From contig NZ_KB906673.1 in assembly GCF_000381545.1 (NCBI RefSeq), forward strand, positions 186,001 to 250,000: a DNA stretch of 64,000 nt, in the 5' to 3' direction. Of the stretch, positions 24,972 through 33,429 are shown in pieces (within the stretch, counting starts at the first letter, position 1; each line of letters starts with the position of its first letter). Both the position numbers and the translations under genes were made by a program. The notes beneath the pieces were generated by a model, which saw only the letters and a list, made by a program, of their open reading frames with translations, had not been told where the DNA came from and did not search any database. This DNA is from Rhodonellum psychrophilum GCM71 = DSM 17998 (GTDB taxonomy: Bacteria > Bacteroidota > Bacteroidia > Cytophagales > Cyclobacteriaceae).

Positions 24972-25973
24972 TTAAGAGGATTTAGGTTCTTTCTTAGCTG
25001 AAAGTTTCAGGAAAACGGCTGATGCAATTGTTCCCAAGACAATCACCGTGAGTACCTGACTTCCATGGACAATCACGGCAAAGATTTTACCTTCCTCATT
25101 CGTCAAACCATATGCCATCAAAATAAAGGCCACGAGTGCATGGAATGTCCCAATGCCCCCTTGAACAGGTGCGATCATGCCAATACTTCCCATGACCATC
25201 ACCATGAGAACAGAACCGGCTGACAGACTGGCAGTGGAAGGGATGGCAAGGGCCACAAAATACATGGTCAGATAATAGATTGCCCAAATAAGTACAGAAG
25301 ATGACCAGAAGCCAAATTGATTCCGAACTTGTTTGAGACTGATGAACCCCTTTATGATATCCCTGATGAAATGCTGGAATTTTTGGAACAGGCCATGATC
25401 CCTGTATTTTTGAAAAACCAAATAGATAAAAATCGATGCGACAAGTGCTCCTCCCAAAAGGAGTGGCAGGGCGCTTGAGATTCTGTCCCCGAGTGTTTCC
25501 AAGGAAACCAAATCGGATAATAGGCTTAGGAAGAGGTCTTTTTCAATCAGGAAGGCAATAGAAATGGTGGAGACCAGAAAAATCAAATCTATGGTTCGTT
25601 CTAGAATGACAGTTCCGAAAAGTTTCCCGATTTGGATGCCTTCGGTTTTTTTCAATGCTCCGCATCGTGCAATCTCACCAGCCCGTGGAACGAGTAAATT
25701 CGCCAAATAACCGATCATCAATGCCAATAATACTCTTTTGGTAGGAATGCTGTCGGACTCACCAACTTGGATCAACAGTTTCCAGCGCCAAGCTCTCAAC
25801 CAAAAGCCTATTATGGAAATCAAAATAGACAGTCCAAGCCAAAAACCCGAGGTTTCCCGAAGTCCTTCTAAAAGTGCCTCTTGGCTGATGTCCTTATATA
25901 AAAACCAAAAAATCCAGATGGCCACCCCAAAAGAGAGAAACACCTGGATCCATTGTTTAAGAGTAAGTTTCAA
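24972..25973 (-). CDS. flippase-like integral membrane protein (UPF0104/LPG-synthase TM type)
   Basis: 333 residues with about eight transmembrane segments and the family segments GYLANLLVPRAGEIARC near 92-108 and GMIAPVQGGIGTFHALV near 268-284. This is the membrane half of MprF-like proteins, used in moving or modifying lipids; no soluble aminoacyl-transfer domain is attached. It begins one base after the panD stop, so translation is probably coupled, but a link to pantothenate is not implied by function. Confidence 0.85.
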   Translation of the reverse strand: MKLTLKQWIQVFLSFGVAIWIFWFLYKDISQEALLEGLRETSGFWLGLSILISIIGFWLRAWRWKLLIQVGESDSIPTKRVLLALMIGYLANLLVPRAGEIARCGALKKTEGIQIGKLFGTVILERTIDLIFLVSTISIAFLIEKDLFLSLLSDLVSLETLGDRISSALPLLLGGALVASIFIYLVFQKYRDHGLFQKFQHFIRDIIKGFISLKQVRNQFGFWSSSVLIWAIYYLTMYFVALAIPSTASLSAGSVLMVMVMGSIGMIAPVQGGIGTFHALVAFILMAYGLTNEEGKIFAVIVHGSQVLTVIVLGTIASAVFLKLSAKKEPKSS

Positions 25974-25974
25974 C

Positions 25975-26322
25975 TCAGATTATTTTATTGTGGTCATCTG
26001 GAAAGACAATCACCGGTTTATGTTTTTTGGCTTCTTCGAATTCCATGGAAGCATAGGAAATAATGATGACGATGTCCCCTACTTGGGCTTTCCTTGCGGC
26101 TGGGCCATTCAAGCAAACCATTCCACTTCCCCTTACTCCTTTGATAACATAGGTTTCCAGACGTTCGCCGTTATTGATGTTGACGATCTGAACTTTTTCA
26201 TTTTCAATGAGATTAGCAGCGTCCATAAGGTCCTCATCTACGGTGATACTCCCCACATAATGGAGTTCTGCCTGCATGATTTTTACCCGATGTATTTTGG
26301 ATTTTAATACTTGAATATGCAT
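25975..26322 (-). CDS. panD: aspartate 1-decarboxylase
   Basis: 115-residue pyruvoyl enzyme that makes beta-alanine for pantothenate. The self-cleavage site Gly24-Ser25 lies in [14 protein letters not shown], preceded by KSKIHRVK, and RLETYVIKG and the [12 protein letters not shown] loop are intact. It starts 11 bases after panC and ends one base before the flippase-like gene. Confidence 0.96.
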   Translation of the reverse strand: MHIQVLKSKIHRVKIMQAELHYVGSITVDEDLMDAANLIENEKVQIVNINNGERLETYVIKGVRGSGMVCLNGPAARKAQVGDIVIIISYASMEFEEAKKHKPVIVFPDDHNKII

Positions 26323-26333
26323 GGATGATATAA

Positions 26334-27182
26334 TTATTCAGTAATAGTAAGGTTATCGATCAATCTGACTTCGCCAATATAAGCCGCAATGCAGATGGAT
26401 GTTTTTTGTGAATTTTGGATTTGGGTTACTCTGACAAATGTATCCGACTCGATCCATTCATAGTATTCCAATCGGGCTTGGGGCTCATTGTGGAACCTAT
26501 TTGTAATCCTGTCTTTTACCTCAAACCAATCTTTTCCTGCCAATAGTTCATCTTTGCCAAATATCAAACACTTATAGAGAAGCGTCGCGATGGTCCTTTC
26601 CTCCAAACTGAGCCTTAGGTTCCGGGAAGACATGGCCAAGCCATCCTGCTCCCTTTTGGTTTCCACCACGATGATTTCCACATCAAAGGAGAGGTCTTTT
26701 ACCAGTCTTTTGATAATGGCTACTTGTTGCAAGTCCTTCTGTCCAAAGTAGGCTTTGTTGGGTTTAACAATATTTAACAGTTTGGAAACCACCAGTCCAA
26801 CACCATTGAAATGGCCAGGTCTAAAGGTCCCTTCAAGGGTCCTTTCCAAGTCTCCGAAGTCAAAATTTAGGGTGGTTGGCTCAGGATAAATTTCATTCAG
26901 GTGAGGTAAAAACACGTAATCAACACCAGAAGCAGCCAAAACCTGAAGGTCCTCTTCTAGTGTTTGGGGGTATTTTTCAAAATCCTCTTTGCTATTGAAT
27001 TGGGTTGGGTTTATAAATATGGAGACTAAAACAGAGTCAGAAGATAATTTTGCCTGATGGATCAAAGACAAATGTCCTTCGTGTAAAGCGCCCATTGTAG
27101 GTACAAAACCGATTGTTTTATTGTCAATTCTCAATGGATGTAGACTGTCTGATATTTCGTTTTTTGTCCGGAGGATATGCAC
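26334..27182 (-). CDS. panC: pantothenate synthetase (pantoate-beta-alanine ligase)
   Basis: 282 residues. ATP-dependent condensation of pantoate with beta-alanine, directly using the product of panD downstream. Motifs: [14 protein letters not shown] with HEGH at 34-37, FINPTQFN near 63, [13 protein letters not shown] near 145, FGQKDLQQ near 164 and the [13 protein letters not shown] loop near 200. First gene of the leftward operon, divergent from the GT5-like gene with promoters facing away from each other. Confidence 0.96.
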   Translation of the reverse strand: MHILRTKNEISDSLHPLRIDNKTIGFVPTMGALHEGHLSLIHQAKLSSDSVLVSIFINPTQFNSKEDFEKYPQTLEEDLQVLAASGVDYVFLPHLNEIYPEPTTLNFDFGDLERTLEGTFRPGHFNGVGLVVSKLLNIVKPNKAYFGQKDLQQVAIIKRLVKDLSFDVEIIVVETKREQDGLAMSSRNLRLSLEERTIATLLYKCLIFGKDELLAGKDWFEVKDRITNRFHNEPQARLEYYEWIESDTFVRVTQIQNSQKTSICIAAYIGEVRLIDNLTITE

Positions 27183-27214
27183 CTTTCTTGTGTTTGCAAA
27201 TTGTAAAATAGTCG

Positions 27215-27243
27215 CAAAAGTAGGGTATTCTTTAGAAAAACAA
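27215..27243 (-). promoter_or_regulatory. promoter of the panC operon
   Basis: Minus strand TTG (27243-27241), 18 bases, then TACTTTTG (27222-27215): both Bacteroidota elements at normal spacing, 32 bases before the panC ATG. Confidence 0.5.
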
Positions 27244-27265
27244 TGGATTTACCGCTTTTTTTTCG

Positions 27266-27273
27266 TAAGTTTG
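27266..27273 (+). promoter_or_regulatory. -7 box of the GT5-like gene
   Basis: TAAGTTTG, exact TAnnTTTG match 37 bases before the ATG, arranged back to back with the panC promoter. The -33 element is not clear. Confidence 0.4.
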
Positions 27274-27310
27274 TAGTCCCGTATTATCCCTAAACATAAA
27301 TAAACAAGAT

Positions 27311-28123
27311 ATGTCCAAACTTCGTATTCTTTACGTAGCCAGTGAAATCAATCCATTCCTTGAAACTTCAGAGGTTGCCAACTTTGTAAGGGCATTGCCT
27401 CAAGCCATGCAGGAAAAAGGAATGGAAATCCGTATTCTTGTTCCCAGATTTGGTTTGATCAACGAAAGAAAGAATAGATTGCATGAGGTAGTGAGACTTT
27501 CAGGTATCAATATTTCTGTTGGAGAGGAAGAAAAACCTTTGATCATCAAGGTTGCTTCCATACCTAATGCCAAGCTTCAGGTCTATTTTATTGACAACGA
27601 AGACTATTTCCAGAGGAAAAGCGTTTTCCATGACAAGCAGGAAAAATTCTATGAAGACAACGACGAAAGAGCGATTTTCTTTTGTAAAGGAGTCATTGAA
27701 ACAGTAAAAAAACTGGGCTGGGCTCCAGATGTGGTTCATTGCAATGATTGGATGACAAGTTTGATTCCAATGTATCTGAAGACCACATACAAGAACGAAC
27801 CTCTATTTAAAGATACAAAATCTGTATTCGCTATTTATAATACCGGATTTAACCATAAATTTGGCGATGATTTGTTTGAGAAGGTCAAAATGGTGGATAT
27901 CGATGATTCCATTCTTGCGCCCTTGAAATCAAAAGATTACGAAGGTTTCCTTAAAATCGGAATGGCATATGCCGACGTAGTCATCAAGAGCAATGACATC
28001 TCAGAACATCTTACCCAACTCATTGAAGAGTGCTCTAAAGATAAAAAGTGTGAAATTAACAGCGAAGAAGAAGAACAGCTTTTTGAAAGTTATTACAACA
28101 TCTATACAGACCTTGCCGGCTAA
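27311..28123 (+). CDS. GT5-only glycogen/starch-synthase-like protein
   Basis: 270 residues matching only the N-terminal GT5 half of glycogen synthase: ILYVASEINPFLETSEVANFVRALPQAM at the start (in parts), DNDERAIFFCKGVIE near 113 and DVVHCNDWMTSLIPMYLKTTY near 139. The C-terminal GT-B half is absent. The ADP-glucose-binding KTGGL motif expected at residues 18-22 is replaced by ETSEV. Stand-alone versions are widespread in Bacteroidota beside DUF4270 genes. Catalysis is doubtful; a binding or regulatory role is possible. Ends within the start region of the next gene. Confidence 0.82.
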   Translation: MSKLRILYVASEINPFLETSEVANFVRALPQAMQEKGMEIRILVPRFGLINERKNRLHEVVRLSGINISVGEEEKPLIIKVASIPNAKLQVYFIDNEDYFQRKSVFHDKQEKFYEDNDERAIFFCKGVIETVKKLGWAPDVVHCNDWMTSLIPMYLKTTYKNEPLFKDTKSVFAIYNTGFNHKFGDDLFEKVKMVDIDDSILAPLKSKDYEGFLKIGMAYADVVIKSNDISEHLTQLIEECSKDKKCEINSEEEEQLFESYYNIYTDLAG

Positions 28124-29447
28124 ACTGGCTGGAGGTTTGTTCATTTCCTTGACCATTGCGAGTTCATGTAGCGATCCTTCCAATATAGGATTAGACTTGG
28201 ATCCAAACAATAATCAAATAGGGGTTTTCTTTACGGAGATACCCCTATCTGCGTCTATGGTCTTGTTGGATTCATTCAACACGACCAATCAGGGAAGTTT
28301 TGTGGTGGGAGGAGAAACCAGTGCTTTCTTTGGTAAAACTGAAGGTATTGGTTTTAGTAGACTTGCCATCAATGTCACTGCCCCTTTGCCAAGGCAAGAG
28401 GCAATTTTGGATTCTGTCAAGTTCAATTTTCAGGTAGAATCTGCAACCGGAACGAATTTCAGCACACCAAAATCCCTTAAAGTCCATTTGTTGACAGAAG
28501 GAATCCAAGACACATCCTATTATAGTTTTGATAGATTGGAATTTGATCCTGTCTCAATAGCCGAAAATAGTTTTAATTTTTCCGCTAGAAAAGATACCTT
28601 GGTAAGCACGAAGGTGAAGGATGAATTTGCGGCTTTCCTTTTTCAGGAAATGAAAAAAGGTGACGCATTCAAGGATATATTTTCCTTCAGGCGATTGATT
28701 CAGGGCATAGCGATTACCGGAAACCCTGAACAAGAAGCTTCCATCAGTCTAAGAGTGGGGAACACAACTGGAATTTCGGTTTTTTATCACTACCAAGGCG
28801 ATACCGTTCCAACGGTTTATCCAATTAGTACTGCACAATCCCGTCATTTCAATTATGTGAAGAATGACCGTCAAGGTACGCCAACAGAAATCATCACTCA
28901 ATCAGGCAAAGCTTATGACACCGGGGAAAAAGTAGGATCCAAATCTGGTGTTGGTTTGGTCTTGAAAATAGACACGAGTCCCATTGATGCATTCCTTGAT
29001 AGCATAACAAATGTCACCTTTAACGATATTTCCTTTGAAATAGGCCCATTGGAATCAGCTTCTGCAGACAATCTCCCTCCCACTTTTATGGTGATGAATT
29101 TCACCAATGAAACCAACAGGGTGCTTACCAGATTCGATGGTGAACCACTGTCTATACAGGCCGATGGCCAAGCACAACAGGGCGTTGATCCCAATGGAAA
29201 CATCGTTCCGGCTGTATTGGCCCCTGCTCTTTTGGCTTATTTCTCTGAATCAAAGGTTTACAATCAAAGAATCACTTCTTATATCAATTCAGTGTATAGA
29301 TCCAATCTGCAAAGGAATGATTGGATCCTTTACCCAAACTCACCCGGAACAGCGGGAGATGATTTTAAGAAATCTTTTAAAGAATTTGTGGTCAATAAAA
29401 ACAATATCAAATTAAAAATATATTACTCTAAAATTAGAGCATTGTAA
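28083..29447 (+). CDS. DUF4270-family outer-membrane lipoprotein
   Basis: About 454 residues. A TTG at 28083 gives a compact signal sequence ending in IASSC, a lipoprotein cleavage site near residue 29; an in-frame ATG at 27993 would put 30 basic residues in front. Either start overlaps the GT5-like gene. The mature part is beta-rich, with DPSNIGLDLDPNNNQIGV at its start and the C-terminal KIYYSKIRAL, as usual for DUF4270. The family is confined largely to Bacteroidota and has no proven function; surface lipoprotein is inferred. Confidence 0.8.
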   Translation: MKVITTSIQTLPAKLAGGLFISLTIASSCSDPSNIGLDLDPNNNQIGVFFTEIPLSASMVLLDSFNTTNQGSFVVGGETSAFFGKTEGIGFSRLAINVTAPLPRQEAILDSVKFNFQVESATGTNFSTPKSLKVHLLTEGIQDTSYYSFDRLEFDPVSIAENSFNFSARKDTLVSTKVKDEFAAFLFQEMKKGDAFKDIFSFRRLIQGIAITGNPEQEASISLRVGNTTGISVFYHYQGDTVPTVYPISTAQSRHFNYVKNDRQGTPTEIITQSGKAYDTGEKVGSKSGVGLVLKIDTSPIDAFLDSITNVTFNDISFEIGPLESASADNLPPTFMVMNFTNETNRVLTRFDGEPLSIQADGQAQQGVDPNGNIVPAVLAPALLAYFSESKVYNQRITSYINSVYRSNLQRNDWILYPNSPGTAGDDFKKSFKEFVVNKNNIKLKIYYSKIRAL

Positions 29448-29565
29448 ATGATTACCGCAATTGAAAAGCGTAAAAACTGAATTTTTTATTGAAGATTGGT
29501 TTTTGGTTGCATTTTTGATTGCCATTATTATAAAACATTACCTTTAATCCTCAATATTTTTACTT

Positions 29566-31407
29566 ATGTGCGGAATAGTAGCATACGTAGGCATGCAAGA
29601 AGCTTTGCCTATCATCATCAAAGGTCTCAAAAGATTAGAATACCGGGGCTATGACAGTGCCGGCGTAGCCCTCCTCAACAAGGAAGGCCTAAGCATTTAC
29701 AAAAAGAAGGGAAAAGTCTCTGAATTGGAAAACCATCTGGTTGATCTCAAAAATCTCAATTCTACAATAGGGATTGGGCATACCCGATGGGCAACTCACG
29801 GAGAACCCAATGACGTCAATGCACATCCTCATTATTCTTCCAACGAAAAGTTTGCGATGATCCACAACGGGATCATAGAAAACTATGAAGTGTTGAAAAC
29901 CGACCTCGTCAACAAAGGATATCAGTTTCAAAGTGAAACAGATTCCGAGGTATTCATCAAGTTTATCGAAGATATCTACGACAACAATGACTGTAGCCTG
30001 GAAGAGGCTGTGAGATTGGCTCTGCACAAAGTGGTGGGCGCCTATGCGATTGTTATCATGAATATAGAAGAGCCCGATACGCTCATCGCGGCGCGAAAAG
30101 GATCCCCTTTGGTTATTGGTGTTGGGAAAAACGAGTATTTTCTCGCTTCTGATGCTACTCCGATCATCGAATATACCAACCAGGTGATTTACCTGGATGA
30201 TTATGAAATCGCTGTGATCAGGGACAATAAACTTCAAATCAAGACGATTGAAAATGTAGAAACCAATCCCTATATCAACCAACTGGAAATGCAGTTGGAA
30301 GCGATAGAGAAAGGTGGTTACGAGCATTTTATGCTTAAGGAAATCAATGAGCAGCCAAGATCGATCGCAGATTGTATGCGAGGAAGGTTGGATGCCAAAA
30401 ATGGCCGATTGGTATTGGGCGGTTTGAGGGATTATATGAATAAATTCCAAAACGCAGAAAGAATCATCATTACGGCTTGTGGTACTTCATGGCACGCAGG
30501 TCTCGTAGCAGAGTATCTTTTTGAGGAATTTGCGAGAATTCCGGTGGAAGTAGAATATGCATCAGAGTTTCGTTACAGAAACCCTGTCGTGAGTGAAAAG
30601 GATTTCGTCATCGCCATTTCCCAGTCGGGCGAAACGGCAGATACCCTGGCAGCGATAGAATTGGCAAAATCTAAAGGAGCGACCATTTTTGGGGTTTGTA
30701 ACGTTGTGGGTTCTTCCATTGCAAGGGCGACCCACGCAGGTTCTTATACCCACGCAGGCCCGGAAATCGGGGTGGCTTCCACAAAGGCGTTTACGGCACA
30801 GATTTCTGTCTTGACGATGATGGCCTTGAAACTTGGCTATCAAAGAGGAACTTTGCCTGAAAGCAGATATATCCAACTGTTGAGTGAACTGGAAACTATT
30901 CCGGGGAAGGTGGAAAAGGCTTTGAAGCTAAACGATCAGATAGAAAAAATTGCAGCAGAATATAAGGATTCCAGAAACTTCCTCTATTTGGGACGTGGTT
31001 ATAATTTCCCCGTTGCCCTGGAAGGTGCTTTGAAACTGAAGGAAATTTCCTATATCCACGCAGAAGGATATCCAGCTGCAGAGATGAAGCATGGTCCGAT
31101 TGCCTTGATTGATGAAGAAATGCCAGTCGTATTTATCGCGACCAAGGACAGTTCTTACGAAAAGGTAGTAAGTAACATACAGGAAGTTAAGGCAAGGAAA
31201 GGAAAAATCATTGCGGTAGTGACAGAGGGAGATACTTCGGTAAGAAATCTAGCGGACCACGTGATCGAGATTCCTGCTACAGAAGAGGCATTTGTTCCTT
31301 TGCTGGCTGTAGTACCTCTTCAGATTTTGTCCTATCACATCGCCGTGATGAGAGGATGTAATGTGGATCAGCCAAGAAACTTGGCCAAATCCGTAACTGT
31401 AGAGTAA
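29566..31407 (+). CDS. glmS: glutamine-fructose-6-phosphate aminotransferase (isomerising)
   Basis: 613 residues, full length. N-terminal glutaminase domain starts at Cys2 of MCGIVAYVG, with GHTRWATHG and HNGIIENY loops. Two SIS isomerase domains follow (ITACGTSWHAGLVAEY near 302, SQSGETADTLAA near 350, GRGYNFPVALEGALKLKEISYIHAEG in parts near 478-505) and the C-terminal end DQPRNLAKSVTVE. It makes glucosamine-6-phosphate for peptidoglycan and lipopolysaccharide. No glmS ribozyme is recognisable in the 118-base leader. Confidence 0.97.
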   Translation: MCGIVAYVGMQEALPIIIKGLKRLEYRGYDSAGVALLNKEGLSIYKKKGKVSELENHLVDLKNLNSTIGIGHTRWATHGEPNDVNAHPHYSSNEKFAMIHNGIIENYEVLKTDLVNKGYQFQSETDSEVFIKFIEDIYDNNDCSLEEAVRLALHKVVGAYAIVIMNIEEPDTLIAARKGSPLVIGVGKNEYFLASDATPIIEYTNQVIYLDDYEIAVIRDNKLQIKTIENVETNPYINQLEMQLEAIEKGGYEHFMLKEINEQPRSIADCMRGRLDAKNGRLVLGGLRDYMNKFQNAERIIITACGTSWHAGLVAEYLFEEFARIPVEVEYASEFRYRNPVVSEKDFVIAISQSGETADTLAAIELAKSKGATIFGVCNVVGSSIARATHAGSYTHAGPEIGVASTKAFTAQISVLTMMALKLGYQRGTLPESRYIQLLSELETIPGKVEKALKLNDQIEKIAAEYKDSRNFLYLGRGYNFPVALEGALKLKEISYIHAEGYPAAEMKHGPIALIDEEMPVVFIATKDSSYEKVVSNIQEVKARKGKIIAVVTEGDTSVRNLADHVIEIPATEEAFVPLLAVVPLQILSYHIAVMRGCNVDQPRNLAKSVTVE

Positions 31408-31511
31408 AAAACAGGATACTTTTGGCAAATAATTCTCTGATTATAGAGAATGTATTTATAAAACCAAGCCTAATCCAAATGATTGTGTTTGGATAACAAA
31501 AAAAGTAATTG

Positions 31512-31680
31512 AACCCGTTTTATGCATTACGAACTCAATTCAATGGTATAATTAACTGATATTCAATTAGTTGTTGATTGTTTTTGATTTCATTTTATTG
31601 GTGTCAGGAATTAGTCTCACAATAGGCTGATTTTCTTGCAATTTCGATCTCATTTGGAAACCTAATGCATATTTTGGGTT
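31512..31680 (+). repeat. 169-bp MITE-like repeat, copy R2
   Basis: Ends AACCCGTTTTATGCATTACG and CCTAATGCATATTTTGGGTT form an imperfect 20-bp terminal inverted repeat. The interior shares long stretches with R4 and R6 (GAACTCAATTCAA, GGCTGATTTTCTTGCA, CATTTGGAAACC). No reading frame. Confidence 0.85.
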
Positions 31681-31705
31681 TAAGGGATATATATTCCAAA
31701 AATAC

Positions 31706-31764
31706 GGTTCACTCGCTCAAGCTTTTTCATCGACAGAAGAAGGAAAAACTTGAATGGGTGAACC
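31706..31764. repeat. long imperfect hairpin between repeats R2 and R3
   Basis: Arms of 23 bases (31706-31728 and 31742-31764, outer part GGTTCAC/GTGAACC) with 13 bases between. Differences between arms are all transitions, so many remain G-U pairs in RNA. No T run follows, so it is not a canonical terminator. Confidence 0.5.
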
Positions 31765-31902
31765 GAAATTTTGATAGAGATTTTTGATCCAAAAAACAAC
31801 CTTGAATTTTTTAAAATCCTTCGTGATGATTTAGGGCGAAAGACGTGAAGCATTGAATATCACCGCAAAACCCAAGTGCAAAAACTAGCCCGCACCTTTT
31901 TT

Positions 31903-32071
31903 AACCCGTTTTGTGCATTACAAATTCAATTCAATCCTGAAATTGCTTAAAAATCAGTGAGTTGTTTGCCGTATTTAACGTCACCGACTCGGTACTTCTC
32001 CTTATTCTCCAAATAGTCTGATTTTCTTGTAGTTTCAACCCCAATGGGAAGCCCAATGCATGTTTTGGAAT
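31903..32071 (+). repeat. 169-bp MITE-like repeat, copy R3
   Basis: Left end AACCCGTTTTGTGCATTAC and right end CCCAATGCATGTTTTGGAAT; same orientation as R2, more diverged, but TCTGATTTTCTTG and the spacing are kept. Confidence 0.75.
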
Positions 32072-32180
32072 ATACAGATTGATGATAAATTGAGCTTGAG
32101 ATTTGAAGGGACGTCCCCGAGCCTCCTCACACAGGCGAATTTTCCATTACCTACCAAGATCGTATTTCTGCTTTTGGGAA

Positions 32181-32834
32181 TTAAAGTCTTTTTATCAATT
32201 CCTTTTTTGGGAGGCCTATGCTCCACATTCCCCGAAGGTCGCCCACTTTATGTCCGGTGGCTTTGTCTTCTGGGTATAGATTTTTCAATTTTTGGGCAGT
32301 CTCCGGACTGATCTCTTTGTCGATCGACCCGTGACAGTTCAGGCAAAAGGCATCGGGAATTACAATCGCTTTTGTGAAAAGCAAAATATCGCCATTTTGG
32401 ATTCTCTGGATGTTGGGCTCGTTCTTGATCCCGTTTTCGGAATTGTAGGTATAAGCATCTAGAAGCGCTTCTTCCTCAGGCAAGGGTTTGTCCTCGGGGT
32501 TTCTGTATTTCATGGAGACCCTTCTGACAGTTACACCATGTTTTTCCCCAACTTCCCTTACAATTGGCAAGGCATTCACGTTGCAAAATTCGATGGCACC
32601 CGGAACCCCTTCATCGGCAATTGCTTTCTTCAGCGCTGCCATCAACTGTTCCTGGCTTTCTTTGCTGATTTCTTCCCCCCAAACCATGGCCGCCTGAATG
32701 ATTTCGGATTCACTCAGTTTCTTGACTTCCATGCTTCTATTAACCTGCTCAAAAACTTCCTTGCTCACCCGTTCATTGGAACCGCAAGCACTCAAAGCCA
32801 AATAGAGGGCTAGGCTAAATATTGTTTTTTTCAT
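32181..32834 (-). CDS. Tll0287-like (DUF3365) c-type heme lipoprotein
   Basis: 217 residues. Lipobox ALSAC puts the lipid-bearing Cys at 17. The core resembles the Tll0287/DUF3365 heme-sensor fold: GAIEFCNVNALPIVREV near 77-95, RRVSMKYRNPEDKPLPEEE near 105, and a c-type heme motif CLNCHG near 163-168, then HKVGDLRGMWSI. Expected to sit in the periplasm or outer membrane and bind heme; a redox or sensory role is inferred. It is isolated, with repeat-rich DNA downstream. Confidence 0.82.
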   Translation of the reverse strand: MKKTIFSLALYLALSACGSNERVSKEVFEQVNRSMEVKKLSESEIIQAAMVWGEEISKESQEQLMAALKKAIADEGVPGAIEFCNVNALPIVREVGEKHGVTVRRVSMKYRNPEDKPLPEEEALLDAYTYNSENGIKNEPNIQRIQNGDILLFTKAIVIPDAFCLNCHGSIDKEISPETAQKLKNLYPEDKATGHKVGDLRGMWSIGLPKKELIKRL

Positions 32835-33429
32835 CTTTTTTTTGGTTTATCCCCGATAGCTGGAAGTAAAAATCTTGGTTATTGTAAATATACGATATGC
32901 CTTTAAAATTCCATTGTGAAATCGACGGTACATTCAATTGGGATCCCAGCGGACGGGCTGTTCACTATAAGGACCAACCAAAAACTCAATTTGACGAAAG
33001 CGAAAACCCCAGGTAACCGCCAAAAATCAGGACCTGCAGGATTGGGAATAGTTTCAAAAGAAGCGTTGTGGCGTTGGTTGAGAATAGGTGATTCCATCAA
33101 GAGGCAAGGGCCAATTCTCATTCCCCAATCTGCCCATAAGTGTCCATTTCCGCAGCGATCTAAAGACTAGTAAAAGGGGTGTTTTAATGAAAATTGTTAG
33201 TTTGGTGAGGTTTTCCAAAAACCAATTTGAAATTATTCGAAAAATTCAATTTATTTTCTAAACCATAACAGCAAGAAATTCACCTTTCCTCAAAAGTTTA
33301 ATGCTGTTTATGCAAATTTCGCAATGGCTTGACTCTAGGGCTCAAATCGACACCTTGTAAACCTCTAGACTATTCTTATATTTAATTTCGTTTTAGTGCG
33401 CTAAAATCCCTGAAATAGACTTCCCCATT
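32835..33429. other. 595-bp intergenic region with a possible decayed coding fragment
   Basis: Bases about 32897-33170 have coding-like composition but are broken by stops and frame changes: a 39-codon frame from 32897 and another frame from 32916 both give protein-like segments. The rest is AT-rich leader for the T9SS protein. No terminator or RNA gene recognised. Confidence 0.4.

Larger units (their letters stand above)
31408..32180. other. 773-bp intergenic region with two MITE-like repeats
   Basis: Two direct copies of the 169-bp repeat (R2, R3) are separated by 222 bases that contain a 23-bp-arm hairpin (31706-31764). No coding sequence is recognisable. Confidence 0.75.

Noticed and set aside
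25738-26307. 189-codon open frame antisense to the flippase-like gene and panD
   Set aside because: Crosses two confident genes on the other strand and has no coding signature.
29448-29565. glmS ribozyme upstream of glmS
   Set aside because: The leader is only 118 bases, AT-rich, and lacks the conserved ribozyme core; that ribozyme is typical of Gram-positive bacteria.
29689-30450. 253-codon open frame antisense to glmS
   Set aside because: Entirely within glmS, whose full domain set is intact; the antisense product resembles nothing.
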